Shown here piece by piece: positions 1-12,073 of a DNA stretch of 64,000 nt. Both the position numbers and the translations under genes were made by a program. Under the pieces are notes generated by a model. It was not told the DNA's origin and searched no databases. It was given only the letters and a program-made list of their open reading frames with translations. Within the stretch, counting starts at the first letter, position 1, and every line of letters starts with the position of its first letter. The stretch comes from Phlegmacium glaucopus (lineage: Eukaryota; Basidiomycota; Agaricomycetes; Agaricales; Cortinariaceae), in contig MU130695.1 in the NCBI GenBank assembly GCA_015039465.1, forward strand, positions 753,105 to 817,104, written 5' to 3'.

Positions 1-2285
1 ATTGAAATGACTCACTTTCTTCCGAGACAAGCGCGAGGGCCTGTTGTCAACAGTTAGAAGAACGATAAACTTGAAAGCCCTGTGTGTAAATACTCACCGG
101 CGCTGAACGGCACGAATGCATCTTTGGGCCAATTTTCCAGGAAGCGTTCAGGTTTGAAGGAATAGGGATCTTTCCAATAACGAGCTACGGAAAGCATTAG
201 TCCAGGCAATTTTTCCCAACAGCCCTGGAATCTCACGATTGTAATGAAGCGCAGGAGTATCAATTGTGATTCGGGCTCCCTTCGGAACTGGGATCGTAAG
301 TTTCTCGCCATTAGCATTGCCAACGGTGAGTGTAGTATCTTCTTCGCTCAATTTCGGGATCTGGACTACCTGTTGGAAAGAGGCAGTAATTAATATGTTA
401 GAATCATCGATTCAGAGGGTTCGTCAAAGTCATACTGGAGGGAACATCCGCATGGTCTCATTGATAACACTGGAATGAAGCGAGTGAGTGAGTACTGGCT
501 TGTCATGGACGGTTCGGATAGTTTGTGATTTTACCACATAACATAATTAAACAAGGGCATCTCTTCGTATGTCTAGAGGGATGAAATAATGTGTTAGAAC
601 TGGTTAACGTTGCGTCTAAGAAATGCAAAACATGCCGGAGTCCGCCCATCCGGAACGATAGATAGGATATGCTTATAGAGTTTTTCTTGTTCATCGGGGT
701 ATAGCGCTATTAAAGCAAAGGTAAAGCAAAGAGTGTGCGCCGTCGACTAAATTTTTGCCCAGTCAGTTTAACCTTTTTCAAGTGCTCTTTAAGCAAGTAC
801 TTCATGTCCCGCAAGCAAAAATATGTAAATATTTCCTTCAAATCAACAAATGGATTCAAGTTATAATCACTTGAAAGGGGGGTCAAACAGACCTATAATT
901 TCACTCTTGGTTAAACTTGGAACATCTAGATCTTCCGAGTCATCATTGGCCGCTAACAAGTTGCTGAAGAGGTCATGGCGTTGTACTTTTTCGGAAAACT
1001 TCCGCTCCTCGATCATTTCGGACATATACATCTACAGATGACGTTCAGGAAAACAACCTTATCAATGTCGGATGAAAACGTTTGCAAACTGTACCTGTAA
1101 TTCCTCAAAAGCAGTTCTGATAGTTTTCAGCTGCTTCGTAAGTGTCAAACTCCAGTCTGGGAGTATGAACTTGAAGAAAGTCCCTGTAGAAACGACGTGG
1201 AGTGCGTCTTTCATCGACATGTGGTAGCCCTTTGGTACGATCTTGTCCTCTTGCCATGACATTTGTTTCCCAAATCCTGAAATTGTTTAGTTAGTGTCCT
1301 GGCGAAAAAGCAAGAAATCGCAATTACCTGCAACACCGATGACGAAGAGGGCAATCTAAGGTTTTAGGGAATGATAGTACGCATGAGAAAGGCGAGAAAG
1401 AAAGATTGCAAGCCTGAGTAAACCCATACCGGCAAAGTAATTTCCACAGCATGATCCACCGAAATTATATCTTTGCCTGCCCAAACCGTATCGAAAAGGT
1501 CATCCATGATTTTGACAGTTTCATCCCAGACCAGTTTATTATTGCGCTGACAAAAAAAAAAAATTAGTTAAGAACCAGCAACAAGGCTAATACCGATACG
1601 CACATCAGAGAAAGCAGGTGCGGAGATTTTTCTATATTTTTTCCATTCGTCACCTTCAGTAACGATGATATTGCGACCGTAGACCGAAACAATTTCATAT
1701 TCACGCGCAGGTTTCGGGAATCGAGACCTTGCTGATGTGACTTCCTAAAGACGGTTTGTATCCTAAGTGAGTAGTGTAAGCAAAACTCTAAAATTTGAAT
1801 TCCTGACTTTGATAGCTGCAGCATCTGCGAGGACAATGGTTGGCCCTTCTTCTGGGAATGCGTATACCTGGATAATCGATATTGAGAGTTCTGCTGTGCA
1901 TACAGAAGGGGAGAGCCTTACTATGGAAGTCGCATCCCAGCCAGTAGATTCAAAGACTATGGCAAAGAATTTAACTTAGGACTGTTCACCAGTGTAGGTC
2001 AACTTACGGGTATGTTTGTCTTCAAAAAACTGGTTGTTTCCCCGGCAGACACCTAGAATTCTGGGTAACACATAACCCAATGGAGTGGTATGGGATAGAA
2101 GGATGCGATATCCTGGAAGATTTCTGAGGAAGGATGTTTGCTGTCAGTTTTTTCAGTGAACGTTGCTTCGTTTGGGTTGTTACGCACTGGATAGAGCGAA
2201 CACTAGAGAGGTACACAACGAGCTTTCGGCAAAAGTAGATCAAAGTAAGAGTTAGGCATATTATCACTGGCAGTGTGGTCTGCAT
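1..2285 (-). CDS. Cytochrome P450 monooxygenase, 3' end cut by window
   Basis: Haem-thiolate monooxygenase, expected at the ER membrane; substrate unknown. The ATG at 2285 opens a hydrophobic N-terminal anchor (MQTTLPVIICLTLTLIYFCR). About ten exons read toward position 1. Visible landmarks in order: GRNIIVTEGDEWKKYRKI (C-helix region, about 1620-1700), the I-helix oxygen-binding motif LLAGHE split by an intron from TTAHT (about 800-730), the K-helix ExxR motif in NETMRMFPPV (about 430-460), PKGARITIDTPALHYN, the PERF-type motif ARYWKDPYSFKPERF (about 160-185), and the haem loop FSAG/PRACLGRK with its cysteine ligand. The haem loop is split by an intron at 41-98 and ends at position 16, followed by a GT donor. 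The last exon or exons lie outside the window. All key motifs are intact, so it is probably functional. The CYP family was not assigned; the motif style resembles expanded basidiomycete P450 families. Confidence 0.95.
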
Positions 2286-3154
2286 AGAGACAAGAGATTA
2301 GACGGAACTAGACTTGGTAGACTATGCAGGAGTTCTGCCATAGCGGCCTATTTTGTATAATACAGGGTGGATATGTATGCCGGCAGGTGGTTACGGCGGC
2401 CTATATGGGTTTTGATATAGACCCATTCGCCCATATTTTCGTAAAATGAGCCGTGTAAAAGCGGCCAATGAAGAAATTTGGGCGCTTTATAATCAATCCT
2501 GAATATATTTTCTCAATGAACAACATATTTACTTACTACTGAAGCACTTGAATCAATTCGTTCTGGGGACAAGAGACGAAATTGGACCTCCACCCATCTG
2601 TGGTGGTCAAATCCGGCCACCAAGGAATCTGAAACTGAACATCAAGAAATGCGGACCGAGAAATTTGGCATTCTCCATATACCTTTTAGACCGATATCCG
2701 AATCAGCGGCTGGAAAAATGACAAGGCCAGTGCGTTCTCCCGGAGATTTCGATGGCTAATGTGGAGCCTGACATATGAGTTGAACAACAATTTTGACGCT
2801 CTTGCTGATCTCCATATGGATCGTCGCGTCCACACGTGGTCGCGATCTGTCGGAGTGTGAAACTTTACTCCCATCAGTAACTCTCTTCTAGTCTCCAGCT
2901 CCGGTGATCGCCTGGCTAGAATGATAGATTAAAGGCTCATCTACTTTCCCACTTCCATATAATTGTGTATAAAGATATACACTCGAAGATGGTGTGATTA
3001 CAGACTACGGGGTATACAACATTAAGAGGGACAAGAAAGTGGATCATTAGAATTATAAGAACATGAAAAAGAAAATAATAAATAAGCCAGAAACAGGGAA
3101 AACACCAAATACTTTATAAAAAAAAGGAGTCACCAATCAAAAAGACACCTTTCA
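2286..3154. other. Intergenic, nothing recognised
   Basis: 869 bp upstream of the P450 and downstream of the Sds3-like gene. Only short unsupported reading frames occur and no recognisable family, RNA gene or repeat was seen. Confidence 0.5.
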
Positions 3155-3995
3155 TCAACTTGCCTTTGAAGCACCAGGAGCAACAACAGCTCTCCTCCGT
3201 TTATTGCCTCTCCTAATCTCCCCAAGATCATTCTCAATCTCAGTATCCTTCGTCGTATTTAAGAGTAACAAACTCTTGCCTAAACCACCTAACGCTTGTC
3301 CTTGGTTCCCACCCCCGCCTTTAGCTCTTCTTCTACCTCCATTCGAAGGTCCATTACCATTACCAGCCGCACCTCCAGATGCAGTTCCGCCTCCTCCATT
3401 AGTGATATTAGTAGATGTTAATGGGAGTGGGAAAGGTGATGGTAGTTCGTCTACGGAGAGGGAGTGTGGGTTTAGGAACGAGAAGGGGCCGATGGTGAAT
3501 GGTAGATGGTGGGTGGCGTTCATTCCGTTTAGATTTCCGGTTAGGTTGTTTGAGGTGAAACTGAACGCGTTTGAACCTGATATGGAGATGGAGTGGCTCG
3601 TGTTAGGACCACCGTGTGGTGTTGGGGGTGGTGAGGTGCCCAGTTTGTTGCGTAGCTTCCTGGTGATAGGTGGTCGAGAGTGAGAATCTAGTGATGCGTC
3701 TAGAGAACATTCAATTGGATGGATAATAAAGGCATAGAAGTAACAAACCTCCAACAGTCCCTTCACCCTCTTTCTCTTCCCTCGCTCTTCTCCGTCTCTC
3801 TTCAATGCCCTCTAACAATCTTTCTCTGATTCTTTGTCTGCCTTTCTTCCACTCCTCTTCCACTCGTTCCCGTTCCTCGTCATATGCAATCTGTGCACAT
3901 TCAATCGCGTACCGTTCTTCTGCTTCGAATTGAGCCAACTGGGCAGAGCGCTCCAGGGATAGAGGGAAAAGACGAAGTTTGAACAACCCGTTCAT
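3155..3995 (-). CDS. Sds3-like protein (Sin3/Rpd3-type corepressor component family)
   Basis: Two main exons. The N-terminal part begins MNGLFKLRLFPLSLERSA and continues into a very charged helix, EERERVEEEWKKGRQRIRER then EGIEERRRRAREEKEGEG, which is the Sds3/BRMS1-type coiled-coil signature. An intron of about 60 bp around 3690-3750 leads to a low-complexity C-terminal exon rich in S, P, N and G, with a basic RRRAKGGGGNQ patch and a final GNKRRRAV (stop 3155-3157). Members of the family bridge histone deacetylase complexes in the nucleus. The N-terminus is uncertain: a possible acceptor lies just upstream (TTAGTAG before CTACACGTC), so the true start may be in an exon near 4050-4090. The gene is divergent from the 4121 gene with only about 125 bp between them. 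Confidence 0.8.
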
Positions 3996-4120
3996 CTCTT
4001 GGACGTGTAGCTACTAAGTACAGTACATTGATACTCCATAGACTGATTCAATCGTGTGACCCGTGCGCGTGACCATCCTTCCAAAAGGGGCGTTCCTCGG
4101 CATGGAAGCAGTCAAACCAA

Positions 4121-4856
4121 ATGCCCTCCTGGAAGTCAGAACTGAAAGTCCGCCCCAAGAAGCCTGCCATTGAATTGGACACTCTTGAGTACTTTTGTCC
4201 TAACCATAATTTTCCTAATACTTACCAGTTTATTACAGCCAGGAAACCCGAGAAAAATTGGAAAAACAACGCAAGGCAAATCAAGAGCGTGTTCAAAAAT
4301 TTCGGTATGTTGCATATATTAGGCAATTAAAATAATCACAACTTAAGTATTCAATCAGTGCGAAACAGAAGGAATTAAAGGTGCAAGGAGTTTTACATCA
4401 AAAGGATCCAGAAAAATTGCAGAGGCATAGAGAATATCAGAAACGGTTGATGCAGGAACGGCGAGGGTAAGATTTTCTATTAATAATGTATTGTTATTTC
4501 TATTTACACTTATTCTACATAGCCGGTCCTCCCATCAACCAGTCCCATTTACTCCTCCTACTCCTGAAGTTCCAGCTGCTGTTGTTCTGGCATCCCGGCC
4601 TCCCTCTCCTGCCAAGAAGCATCGACACATAACGCTGAATGAATATTGCACTCATTACAATATCTCCGATATAGATCGCAGCCGTTTACAGAAGCTAGAG
4701 TTCCTGCCTGGTGACCCAATTGAAAAACTCGATCGAGTTGAGTGGCATGATGAAGGTGGATTCCAACGCTTGAGCTGGGATCGGCTGCTAGCTAAGAATC
4801 GTGAATTTCTTCGAGATGTGCATGCTGGTACTGTGTGGTCTCTCAATCAGTTGTAA
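4121..4856 (+). CDS. Small basic hypothetical protein
   Basis: Spliced model join(4121..4188,4239..4304,4359..4466,4523..4856), 191 residues, all phases consistent. The first half is a lysine/arginine/glutamine-rich helix (REKLEKQRKANQERVQKFR, then KQKELKVQ and EYQKRLMQERR). A proline-rich linker follows, then a conserved-looking C-terminus: HITLNEYCTHYNISDIDRSRL, a PGDP turn, a WHDEGGF segment and SWDRLLAKNREFLRD. The first intron carries a CTAAC branch site and a GTACTT donor. The helix-plus-tail arrangement recalls uncharacterised agaricomycete proteins often found near transposons, but that is memory, not a search. No function is proposed. Confidence 0.6.
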
Positions 4857-5240
4857 CTCCCATTCCATGTATTTGTATTTGTTCTGTCATATCGTCTCTG
4901 CCACAGTCTTTCATTAATTGCAGATCACTTTCCTTACGACCACCCTGTGTATTCCTACACTAATGGTAGACCCCAACAAGATGCATCGCACTGACGGTAC
5001 ACAAGTTCTCATTGCACCCCCCATCCTTCGTGGAAAGATCAGACTTCAGCAATTACAATAGACCCTTGCTCAACATTCGCGCACGCTACCTTCTCTGGGA
5101 TCGCTCAGATTATAGGATCTCTTTTCATGGAGTTTATTCTCGACTAAAAAAAATTAAGACAGATGATTCACGGATGATCTACGCTTTTCATTGTAGGTTG
5201 GGCCGTCTATACCCGGGCATAACCATTATGAAAATACCGT
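4857..5240. other. Convergent 3' spacer
   Basis: About 380 bp between the 3' ends of the plus-strand 4121 gene and the minus-strand hydrolase. No gene was seen. Confidence 0.5.
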
Positions 5241-7010
5241 TTACTCCTCCAAGAATTTCTTAATTTCCGCTACCATGAAATCGGTATCTCGTTTGTTGGA
5301 CCCTCCTCCGGCTGGAAACGACATGTAAGCATGAACATAACTTGAGGTGTCTAACAAAGGGAGGTGCCAAGTGGCAGACTTACCCATATGACCCCACACG
5401 GTATCCATTACCACCAAACGCGCCGTGTTTTTCATAGCCGCCACTTCATCCTCGCTATCTTCAGGCTAATCGATATACAAATTAGAAGAAAACGATGAAT
5501 TAGCAGCTGTCCAGGCTGGGCAAGTACTTTGAGAGGCGATTGAACTTACAGGGAAATAGAGATCTGTTTTGCTAGGCATGATCAACCCTTTCGCTTTGAT
5601 TTTGCTTAAGCACAGGTTTAAATCGCCTCCATCCCTGACTTTGGATACGTCCCCCTCTCTCCATGTATTAAGAAGAGTAAGGAGGTCATTAGCGTCCCAC
5701 CCAATCAAGAAACCTTGTTCCCATTCTTCACGTAAGAATGCGCCCAGGTCCGGATACCTATCATAATTGGATGTTGAAATGGATCGAAGATAAATAAAAA
5801 AACGTATCCTTACCGTCCATCGTGAAGGTACTGATGTTCCCTGAACCACTGTATACAGAAGTAGATGAGTAAATATGACCATCGAAAATTCTGGAAGAAA
5901 TCATAGTCTGACCGTTTGTCCATATGCCCATGCACTGTAAACGCGTCCAAATGCACGGATACCATGTTGTGGAGTAGTTTTATAATGACCATTGTCGAAA
6001 TCCTTGGAGGCGACCAAAGCGGCCTGCGGCCCTTCCAAAAAACTACTCAAAAAAAATAGGGTCAGTGTTTGTTCTCGCGCCCCATTTCAGGTTGATTATT
6101 GGCCCGACCATTTATTGTGTGGACTCGTCCGTGCAGAGCCACAAATGGGGATATACCTATTGATGAAAAATTAATGATCTATCAGTGTCACGAGGATATG
6201 AGACTCACTTTTCGACATAGTCAGGATATACTACTGGCCAATAGTACGCCTGAAAGCCCAAATATCATTATTTGAAATAGTAATGGCGAAGTGATTATAA
6301 TATCCATACCTGTTGTCCGCCCATCGAGAAACCAACGACGGCATAAACCTTTTTGATTCCAAGATGTTGTAGGACCGCATACTGCGCACGACTATTATGT
6401 GACAAATTTCAGTGTGAGTATGTTGATATCACTAGAGAATTGATTGTGTTCACATGTTATCTTCGTAGGAAACCGCTGGAAAGTACGGCCCGTTGATAGG
6501 TGTAGGCTATTGAATACCGGAAAAGTTTCACATCAATTTGTGAGAATTACAGTTCTAGGGTTGTTACAAACTGTGTTCGATGGTGACGATGACTGATAGA
6601 AGAACCGGTTTATCAGATAGATGTGATGGTGAAACTAGACGAAGAAACGTACCTCCCCATTGGAAAATAGAGCGAAAGTGACCACGAAATACTTCTGAGG
6701 GTTTAGTACCTAGTCCGATCGTCAACGTTGAATCTTTCATCTAGTTCGCTTTCAGAAATGCCAACTTTATCATCGCCAACCAGGTATGTTTGACCTAACA
6801 ACCCGGAGTCTACTTTGATATTACGCTCGTAAAAGGTTCAGCATGATTGGACTCACTATCCAATTTCCCACCATAGCAGGTCGGGAAAACAATGCAGGGA
6901 TTAGCCGGATTGCCATAGGTGCGGTACGCTGTAATAGCGTCTGGTATAACACCACCTGAGACGCGCAAGCGTCCATGATGATAATATTGTGTAGAAGGCT
7001 CCGGAGACAT
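5241..7010 (-). CDS. MetX-like alpha/beta hydrolase (homoserine O-acetyltransferase family)
   Basis: At least nine exons. The N-terminus MSPEPSTQYYHHGRLRVSGG is followed by ITAYRTYGNPANPCIVFPTC and YGGKLD/SQTYLVGDDK. Further exons give VLNPQKYFVVTFALFSNGE, SSSPSNT, NGPYFPAVSYEDN, then the nucleophile elbow VVGFSMGGQQ (serine, about 6310-6360), SARTSPHN, FLEGPQAALVASKDFDNGHY and GIRAFGRVYSAWAYGQT. The late part holds the acid in MPSKTDLYFP (about 5550-5570) and the catalytic histidine in TVWGHMAGGGSN (about 5300-5400, split by an intron). The stop is at 5241-5243. The triad is complete. The family contains homoserine O-acetyltransferases and related acyltransferases or hydrolases. This branch is often annotated as homoserine acetyltransferase-like in fungi, so a methionine-pathway role is not assured. 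ATG at 7010 was chosen because the codon at 7047-7049 further upstream is not ATG. Confidence 0.88.
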
Positions 7011-7400
7011 TCTCGAGATAGTCGAAGTGAAAGACAGAGGGGTGAGCAAAAAGCTGGGGAGGAACTCCTGATAAAGGATATTATGGGAGGATAATGACTA
7101 GAATGGAAATGAATTTGTTGTGTGTAAATAGATAACCTGTCTATGTTTAGAATTTCTCTAGAGCCTGATCATGAGAGTAGGGATATGAATTAGAATTGGC
7201 GTTAGTATTATGGATAGAAAAATATACTCGGTACTATAGTGGCCACAAGCTCGTTTTCCGATTCACAGGACTGGAATAGAATGGTGAAAGAATCTGAAAG
7301 AATACGCCTACGAGAGAAAATCGACCCAGGAATGGGTTTGCAGGTCGCAGGGATGGGAAATGGGAGAATCAAATTTCCCAAAGAGTCTTTCTCGATCTTC

Positions 7401-8054
7401 TCAATCAACATATTCCACCGTTCCACCGGCATCCAGCCTACCTCTTCGGACCTTCTCTCCTTTTGCTTTCAACAAGTCCTCGATGGTGCACAACTTGCCC
7501 TCCTGCGTGCTGTCTTTGAACCAGCCAAGATGGTCTGCAATCAAGTGTCTGAAGAATCTGAGTCCTTATGTTCGAAATATCCTAAAGAGTTTTGATACAT
7601 ACCTATTCTTGCATCCTGGACATTGTACGAGTACGATCCCTTTCTCATACGCGCGTTTTGTGAATTGATGCGTGGAGCGTTCACTACAGCCAGAGACAGT
7701 ACAGGTGAATGTCAGTGATAATTTCGGCTCCAGCTGTTCAGGAAGAGGCGTAGATGATGATATATTCGTAGGCAATGATGATTCACCAGATCCATTGGAG
7801 GATGAAGCTGTAGATTCTTTTCTTGGGGTCGAAGGAAGGCTTGATGAAGGTGATGACGCATATGTATTCAGCCTCGTGCTCGAGGTTGAGAACGAGAGAG
7901 AACCGATTCCATGTTGCAACGAACGTCTAGAATGAGTATTCAATATCGATTGTTGCAACCGAGAGCGCAAAAGCAGTAGCCCTGCATGTGGGGTGATAAG
8001 ATTTCGCAAAGAGGGGAGAACTCTGGTATTTGAAAAAATTGGAGATCGTGGCAT
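7401..8054 (-). CDS. ZIM17: Zim17/Tim15-type DNL zinc-finger protein, mitochondrial
   Basis: Model complement(join(7401..7548,7603..8054)). The first exon starts with an arginine/serine-rich mitochondrial presequence (MPRSPIFSNTRVLPSLRNL, then SRRSLQHG). After a serine-rich linker comes the DNL zinc finger: FTCTVSGCSERSTHQF, RAYEKGIVLVQCPGCKN, then across the intron RHLIADHLGWFKDS, ending DAGGTVEYVD. The four zinc cysteines are present, with a C-x4-C first pair. In yeast, Zim17 (Tim15/Hep1) keeps the matrix Hsp70 Ssc1 soluble and is needed for protein import and Fe-S biogenesis. The intron splits the CKNR-H motif in phase 2. A longer alternative frame through the intron is a read-through. Confidence 0.93.
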
Positions 8055-8362
8055 GGTTTTAGCACGAGTAGTCTATGTTTCCAATTCCTCGAATGGAGAA
8101 GGCGTCGTAAGACCCGGCTTGAGGTAGGAGTTGAATCGGAGTTAACAGCGTTTGTGGCGGCACAATCGGCAAAACAGGCGAACCTTGGCTTATGTTCATT
8201 GTTCAAGACAGTTCAACCAACCTTCCCAAGCAAGTTTAAATGGTTTATGCAGAACCAGATGCATTTACCCCTACCACTCCCCACCCAAATTCTCTAGCTC
8301 GAATTGGCTAAGCCTAATCCACAAACATCCAAATAATGGCGGACGCAAACTCTGACCATGAC

Positions 8363-8412
8363 CATACTCTTCCAAGAATTTCTTAATTTCCCGTATCTCG
8401 TTTGTTGGATGC
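8363..8412 (-). pseudogene. Relic of the MetX-like hydrolase 3' end
   Basis: The sequence matches the 3' coding end of the hydrolase at 5248-5300: a shared run TCCAAGAATTTCTTAATTTC, then after a small deletion TATCTCGTTTGTTGGA. This is a short decayed duplicate in the 8055-8547 spacer, not coding. Confidence 0.6.
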
Positions 8413-8547
8413 TTGATATGACTGTAGTAAACTTATACAACTGCTGTCCAATATTGAAACAAGTCCGAAGAATATTCAGTGCATACGAAACTCTTTCAAG
8501 AAATGGAGCATGGAACGCGTCATGTTCTTTGACAAGTAAAAAGGCTT

Positions 8548-11500
8548 TCAGGTCTTAGTGGTGAACTTCCTGCCCAACAATTCACTAAGCTTGGCTGCTG
8601 CCAATCCCTTGGCCAAACCCAAATCCTCATGGTCATCTTGTCCACCATCATGTTGACGTTTACTTCCAGCCCCATCGACGTGATGACTATTCCTCCCCGC
8701 TAAGACGAGTGAAAACCTCTTCGAAAGTCCACCAGTGCTACCCACTACTTCTCCCACTGCACCCTCTTCACCTATCCTCACTCCTCCTGTGACAGGTACG
8801 TCCTCAGCCTCAATCAACGTCCGCGCAGTTACAACTGCTGTATGTAAACCAATAGCAGGCATGGAAAATCGTTTACTTCGCCTAGCTGTATCTTCCTTTC
8901 TCTGTTGTTTCCTGGGAGATGAAACAGGCGAAGACACTATTGAATGTGTGGGGGTGTAGAAGGGATCGACGTGATCCTGTTCTTCTCTTTCTCCTTCCCT
9001 TTCGGCATCTTCAATTTCGTCGATATCAAAGGTATCACCCATGCCAGTGGTATTCCTAAACTGGTTCTGTGACGCCTTCGATGATAAACCTTGTTCCGGG
9101 GTTCGCACAGCATGAGATTCTTCTTGAAAATCTTCCAGAAGCTGCTGATAACTCCGAATCCGCTGGTGTGATTTAACGCGTACTCGGCCTTTACGTTCTC
9201 GTTCCTCTGTTTCGGATCCAACATCATCGATATTATCAAATGAAATATCGCGACTGGAATTCATGTCAATCGCCATCAATGCATGGGGTTGGCGTTGGAC
9301 AGGCAGCGAAGGCATAGACAACCATGATGGAAGATGTGAGAGCGATGGGATCGTATCCGATTTATGAGATTCATTATTCGTAGGAACTTCTTCTGATCGG
9401 GGAGGGTTGATGACTGGAAAGACGGTATCATAACATGCATCGCAGGCTCGTGCAGGTTTGGTTGAATCTTGTTTGGCATTAGAGTCCGAAATGAAAAAAG
9501 TCTACGATAGGTCATCAGAAATTATGATTTGAGAACGGAGAAAGATATTATGGACTAACCCGTCCAGAGCAGGACGCACAAATGCAGCGTCCACATAAAC
9601 GACAATGGTGTCTCCGCCGACGCCAACCAAAGGATCGGCCACATCTCATACAAGAACTCGTCTTCCCATCCGGTATCCATATGGCTGGGACCCAATGATC
9701 CACTTTTCGTCTCCTTTCCGCTGAATTACCCCGCTTTTCTTTGTCTTTCTTTCTTCCTTTGTCTTTTCCGTTAGGACTTAGGGAGGCACCAATCATGTCC
9801 AAGCTGCTGCTTGCACGCAAAGTGGCTAGACGATCATCAGATGGTGGGAAAGGAAGGGCCTGCAAAGACCGACGGATGTGGTTTGTAGATGTTGAAGAAG
9901 TCAAGGTAGAGTTGGGATTGGTCGCGTTCAACGAGACGAATAATTGGGCCTTGGCTCCTCTGATCTCTGAGGTCCAATCATCCCTTTCTTCTTCTGTAGC
10001 TAAGATCGTCGAACGGTTATCAGTTTTAAATATCGAAATATACGAGAACCAAGATGTAGTCTTACCAGCATAGACGACGAAACTACCTTCGGGACTCAAC
10101 ACCTCAAACCTTCTCTCGTCCTCGAGAGCAGAGCCAACAACCACATCGAGATCAACGAGCTCGACTCGTCCCTTGTAAACAAATTTATCGTCAGTCGAAC
10201 CATGCCTCTTCACCATATTCGGTGGAGGTGGAGGTGGTCCAGCATGATAATGCGACTTCCGTCTGTCTGACTTGTGCGGAGTAACCAGAGGTGAATCTGC
10301 GTCTTTCAATGACGAGATTTCAGCTTCACTTTTGCTTCTGGTACGTATCATAGACACCGTTTCAGTAGTAGATGTTTTGGATTCGGTAGCAACAGGCGAA
10401 GCTTGAGAACTGTGGCTGATGCCGTCACTTCCATTCCCACTCCCGCTCCAACTCCAATCCCAATCCCAAGAATGAGCAGAGGATTCGACAGGGGCAAGCC
10501 AAAGGAGACAATCGGAGAAAAGAAGAAATTCTCGTTGCATAGGAGCCGAACCTCTTTCAACTTGATACAAGGACCCGCGCTTGAGTAGGGTGCGGCCGGG
10601 ACTGATGAGCTTCAAGGGAAGATTGGGTGTAGCCCGCTGTAAAGCTAGCAGAGAAAGAGTCTGCGCGTGGGTATGCAGAGACGTATTTAGAGAGAGCGTA
10701 ACTGGAAATGAATGTTGAGTACCTGATATTACATCATGGAATAAACTTACTCTTCGATACAAGAGTATGAACAGCGATCAGCTCTGAATGCTCTGAGTCC
10801 TCTTTTTCGGTACAGCCAATAAGATCCTTTAATAACAGGAGATATCTGGGGCACCGCTGCACAACGGTCAAAAGCCAGTCTCGCAATTTCAGTTTCCCAC
10901 AACGAGGGTCGGCTTCCTGGGTCGCAAGAAAATCTGCGAATTGGGCGTCATAAAGAGGATTCGGACGCGTGGCAGTGGGAGGTATGACAAGGTCATTAAG
11001 AGCGGATATGGTTGATGGGAAAGCCGTGACAAATGGATTGTACAGAGAAAGGTAAGGGAAATGGGACAGCAGAAGGGGCGACAAGGGTGGTGTGGGTTGA
11101 TCAAACCTTGGTAGTGACGATGATGAAGATGTCGCGGATGGAAATCCGGGAGATGCAAGAAGTGCAGTGAGCGAGGAGAGGAACGATCGATGAAAATTCC
11201 ATATATCAATAAAATTGGAGAAAATGGATGTCAGAGCTGAACGATGTAGTAAAGGTTCAGCTGTATCCAAAGACGCAATGATGGGAGTAAGAAAATGCTG
11301 TAAATTTATTTCAGTATATTCATACAGCTGAGACATCGGAGTGAATTCACTGAATAAATTAGGTCCAAGCCATCCACATACGCCTTCTCTGTATCGTAGA
11401 ATTCACGCACGACCTTCTGTCTCTTGTTGGCCTGCAGTCCGTCGAGTAGTTTCATGCTCGTATCTCTTAGCCTATTTCTACGTCTGGGAGACTCAGGCGG

Positions 11501-11828
11501 TATTGGACGACCCTTGCCCGCCTTCCCGTTGTGGTTACTCCACGCACTTGGAGGAGGAGGGGATCCATCGTTATCCTCCGGAAGCGAGTCAAAAGACGCA
11601 ACGCTGACAACAGACACTCTGTGTAATAAAGATGGCGCCGTAGGCAAAGATATTCTTCTGAAAGGCAGATGGGGGGCTCTCAGCGGTAAAGGCCCTGATT
11701 TGCCATGCTTATGTGGGGACTCCGAGAGGGGAAAGCTTATACTAGAAGATGGTACCGCACTACTCACTGATTAGACTGTTCAGCTCGCTTGGAAACCTAT
11801 TCATTTTTATGGGCTTACTTGACGCCAT
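8548..11828 (-). CDS. RhoGEF (DH)-PH protein with FYVE-type zinc finger
   Basis: Predicted Rho-family guanine nucleotide exchange factor (FGD-like architecture) acting at phosphoinositide membranes. The start is probably a 10-nt first exon (11819-11828, ATGGCGTCAA) joined to 11766; without it the frame has no ATG. Order: proline/serine-rich N-terminus; DH domain starting KRQKVVREFYDTEKAYVDGL (about 11350-11420) and continuing HFLTPIIASLDTAEPLLH to LRDWLLTVVQRCPRYLLLLKD; PH-like region with LKLISPGRTLLKRGSLYQVER and FLLFSDCLLWLAP, with an insertion rich in S and G; then WVPAIWIPDGKTSSCMRCG followed by FGWRRRRHHCRLCGRCICASC, the FYVE signature (about 9560-9690). A long, charged, serine-rich C-terminal tail ends GRKFTTKT (stop 8548-8550). 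Exon boundaries inside were only partly resolved. Confidence 0.9.
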
Positions 11829-12073
11829 TCACAACCTATAGGGCCAGAGGGTTATCTCGTGGAGAAGTCCCAGTTCATGTGGTTCAGAAGCAGGAGCAAA
11901 GCAGGAGGCGGTCATCTTCTGCGTTTGGTCATGGCTTCTTTGTCTTCTAAACCAAACAACATCCCCTTTTATCTTTGAAAGCCTCTGTTCCAAGACTTAT
12001 GAGACAAATTTGAAAATGAAACGATAAAGGCGTCGAGAGTCCTTTCATGTCTATTTCCTACTGAGCTGAAGAT

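Noticed and set aside
3204..3683. Plus-strand 159-codon frame
   Set aside because: Antisense shadow of the low-complexity C-terminus of the Sds3-like gene.
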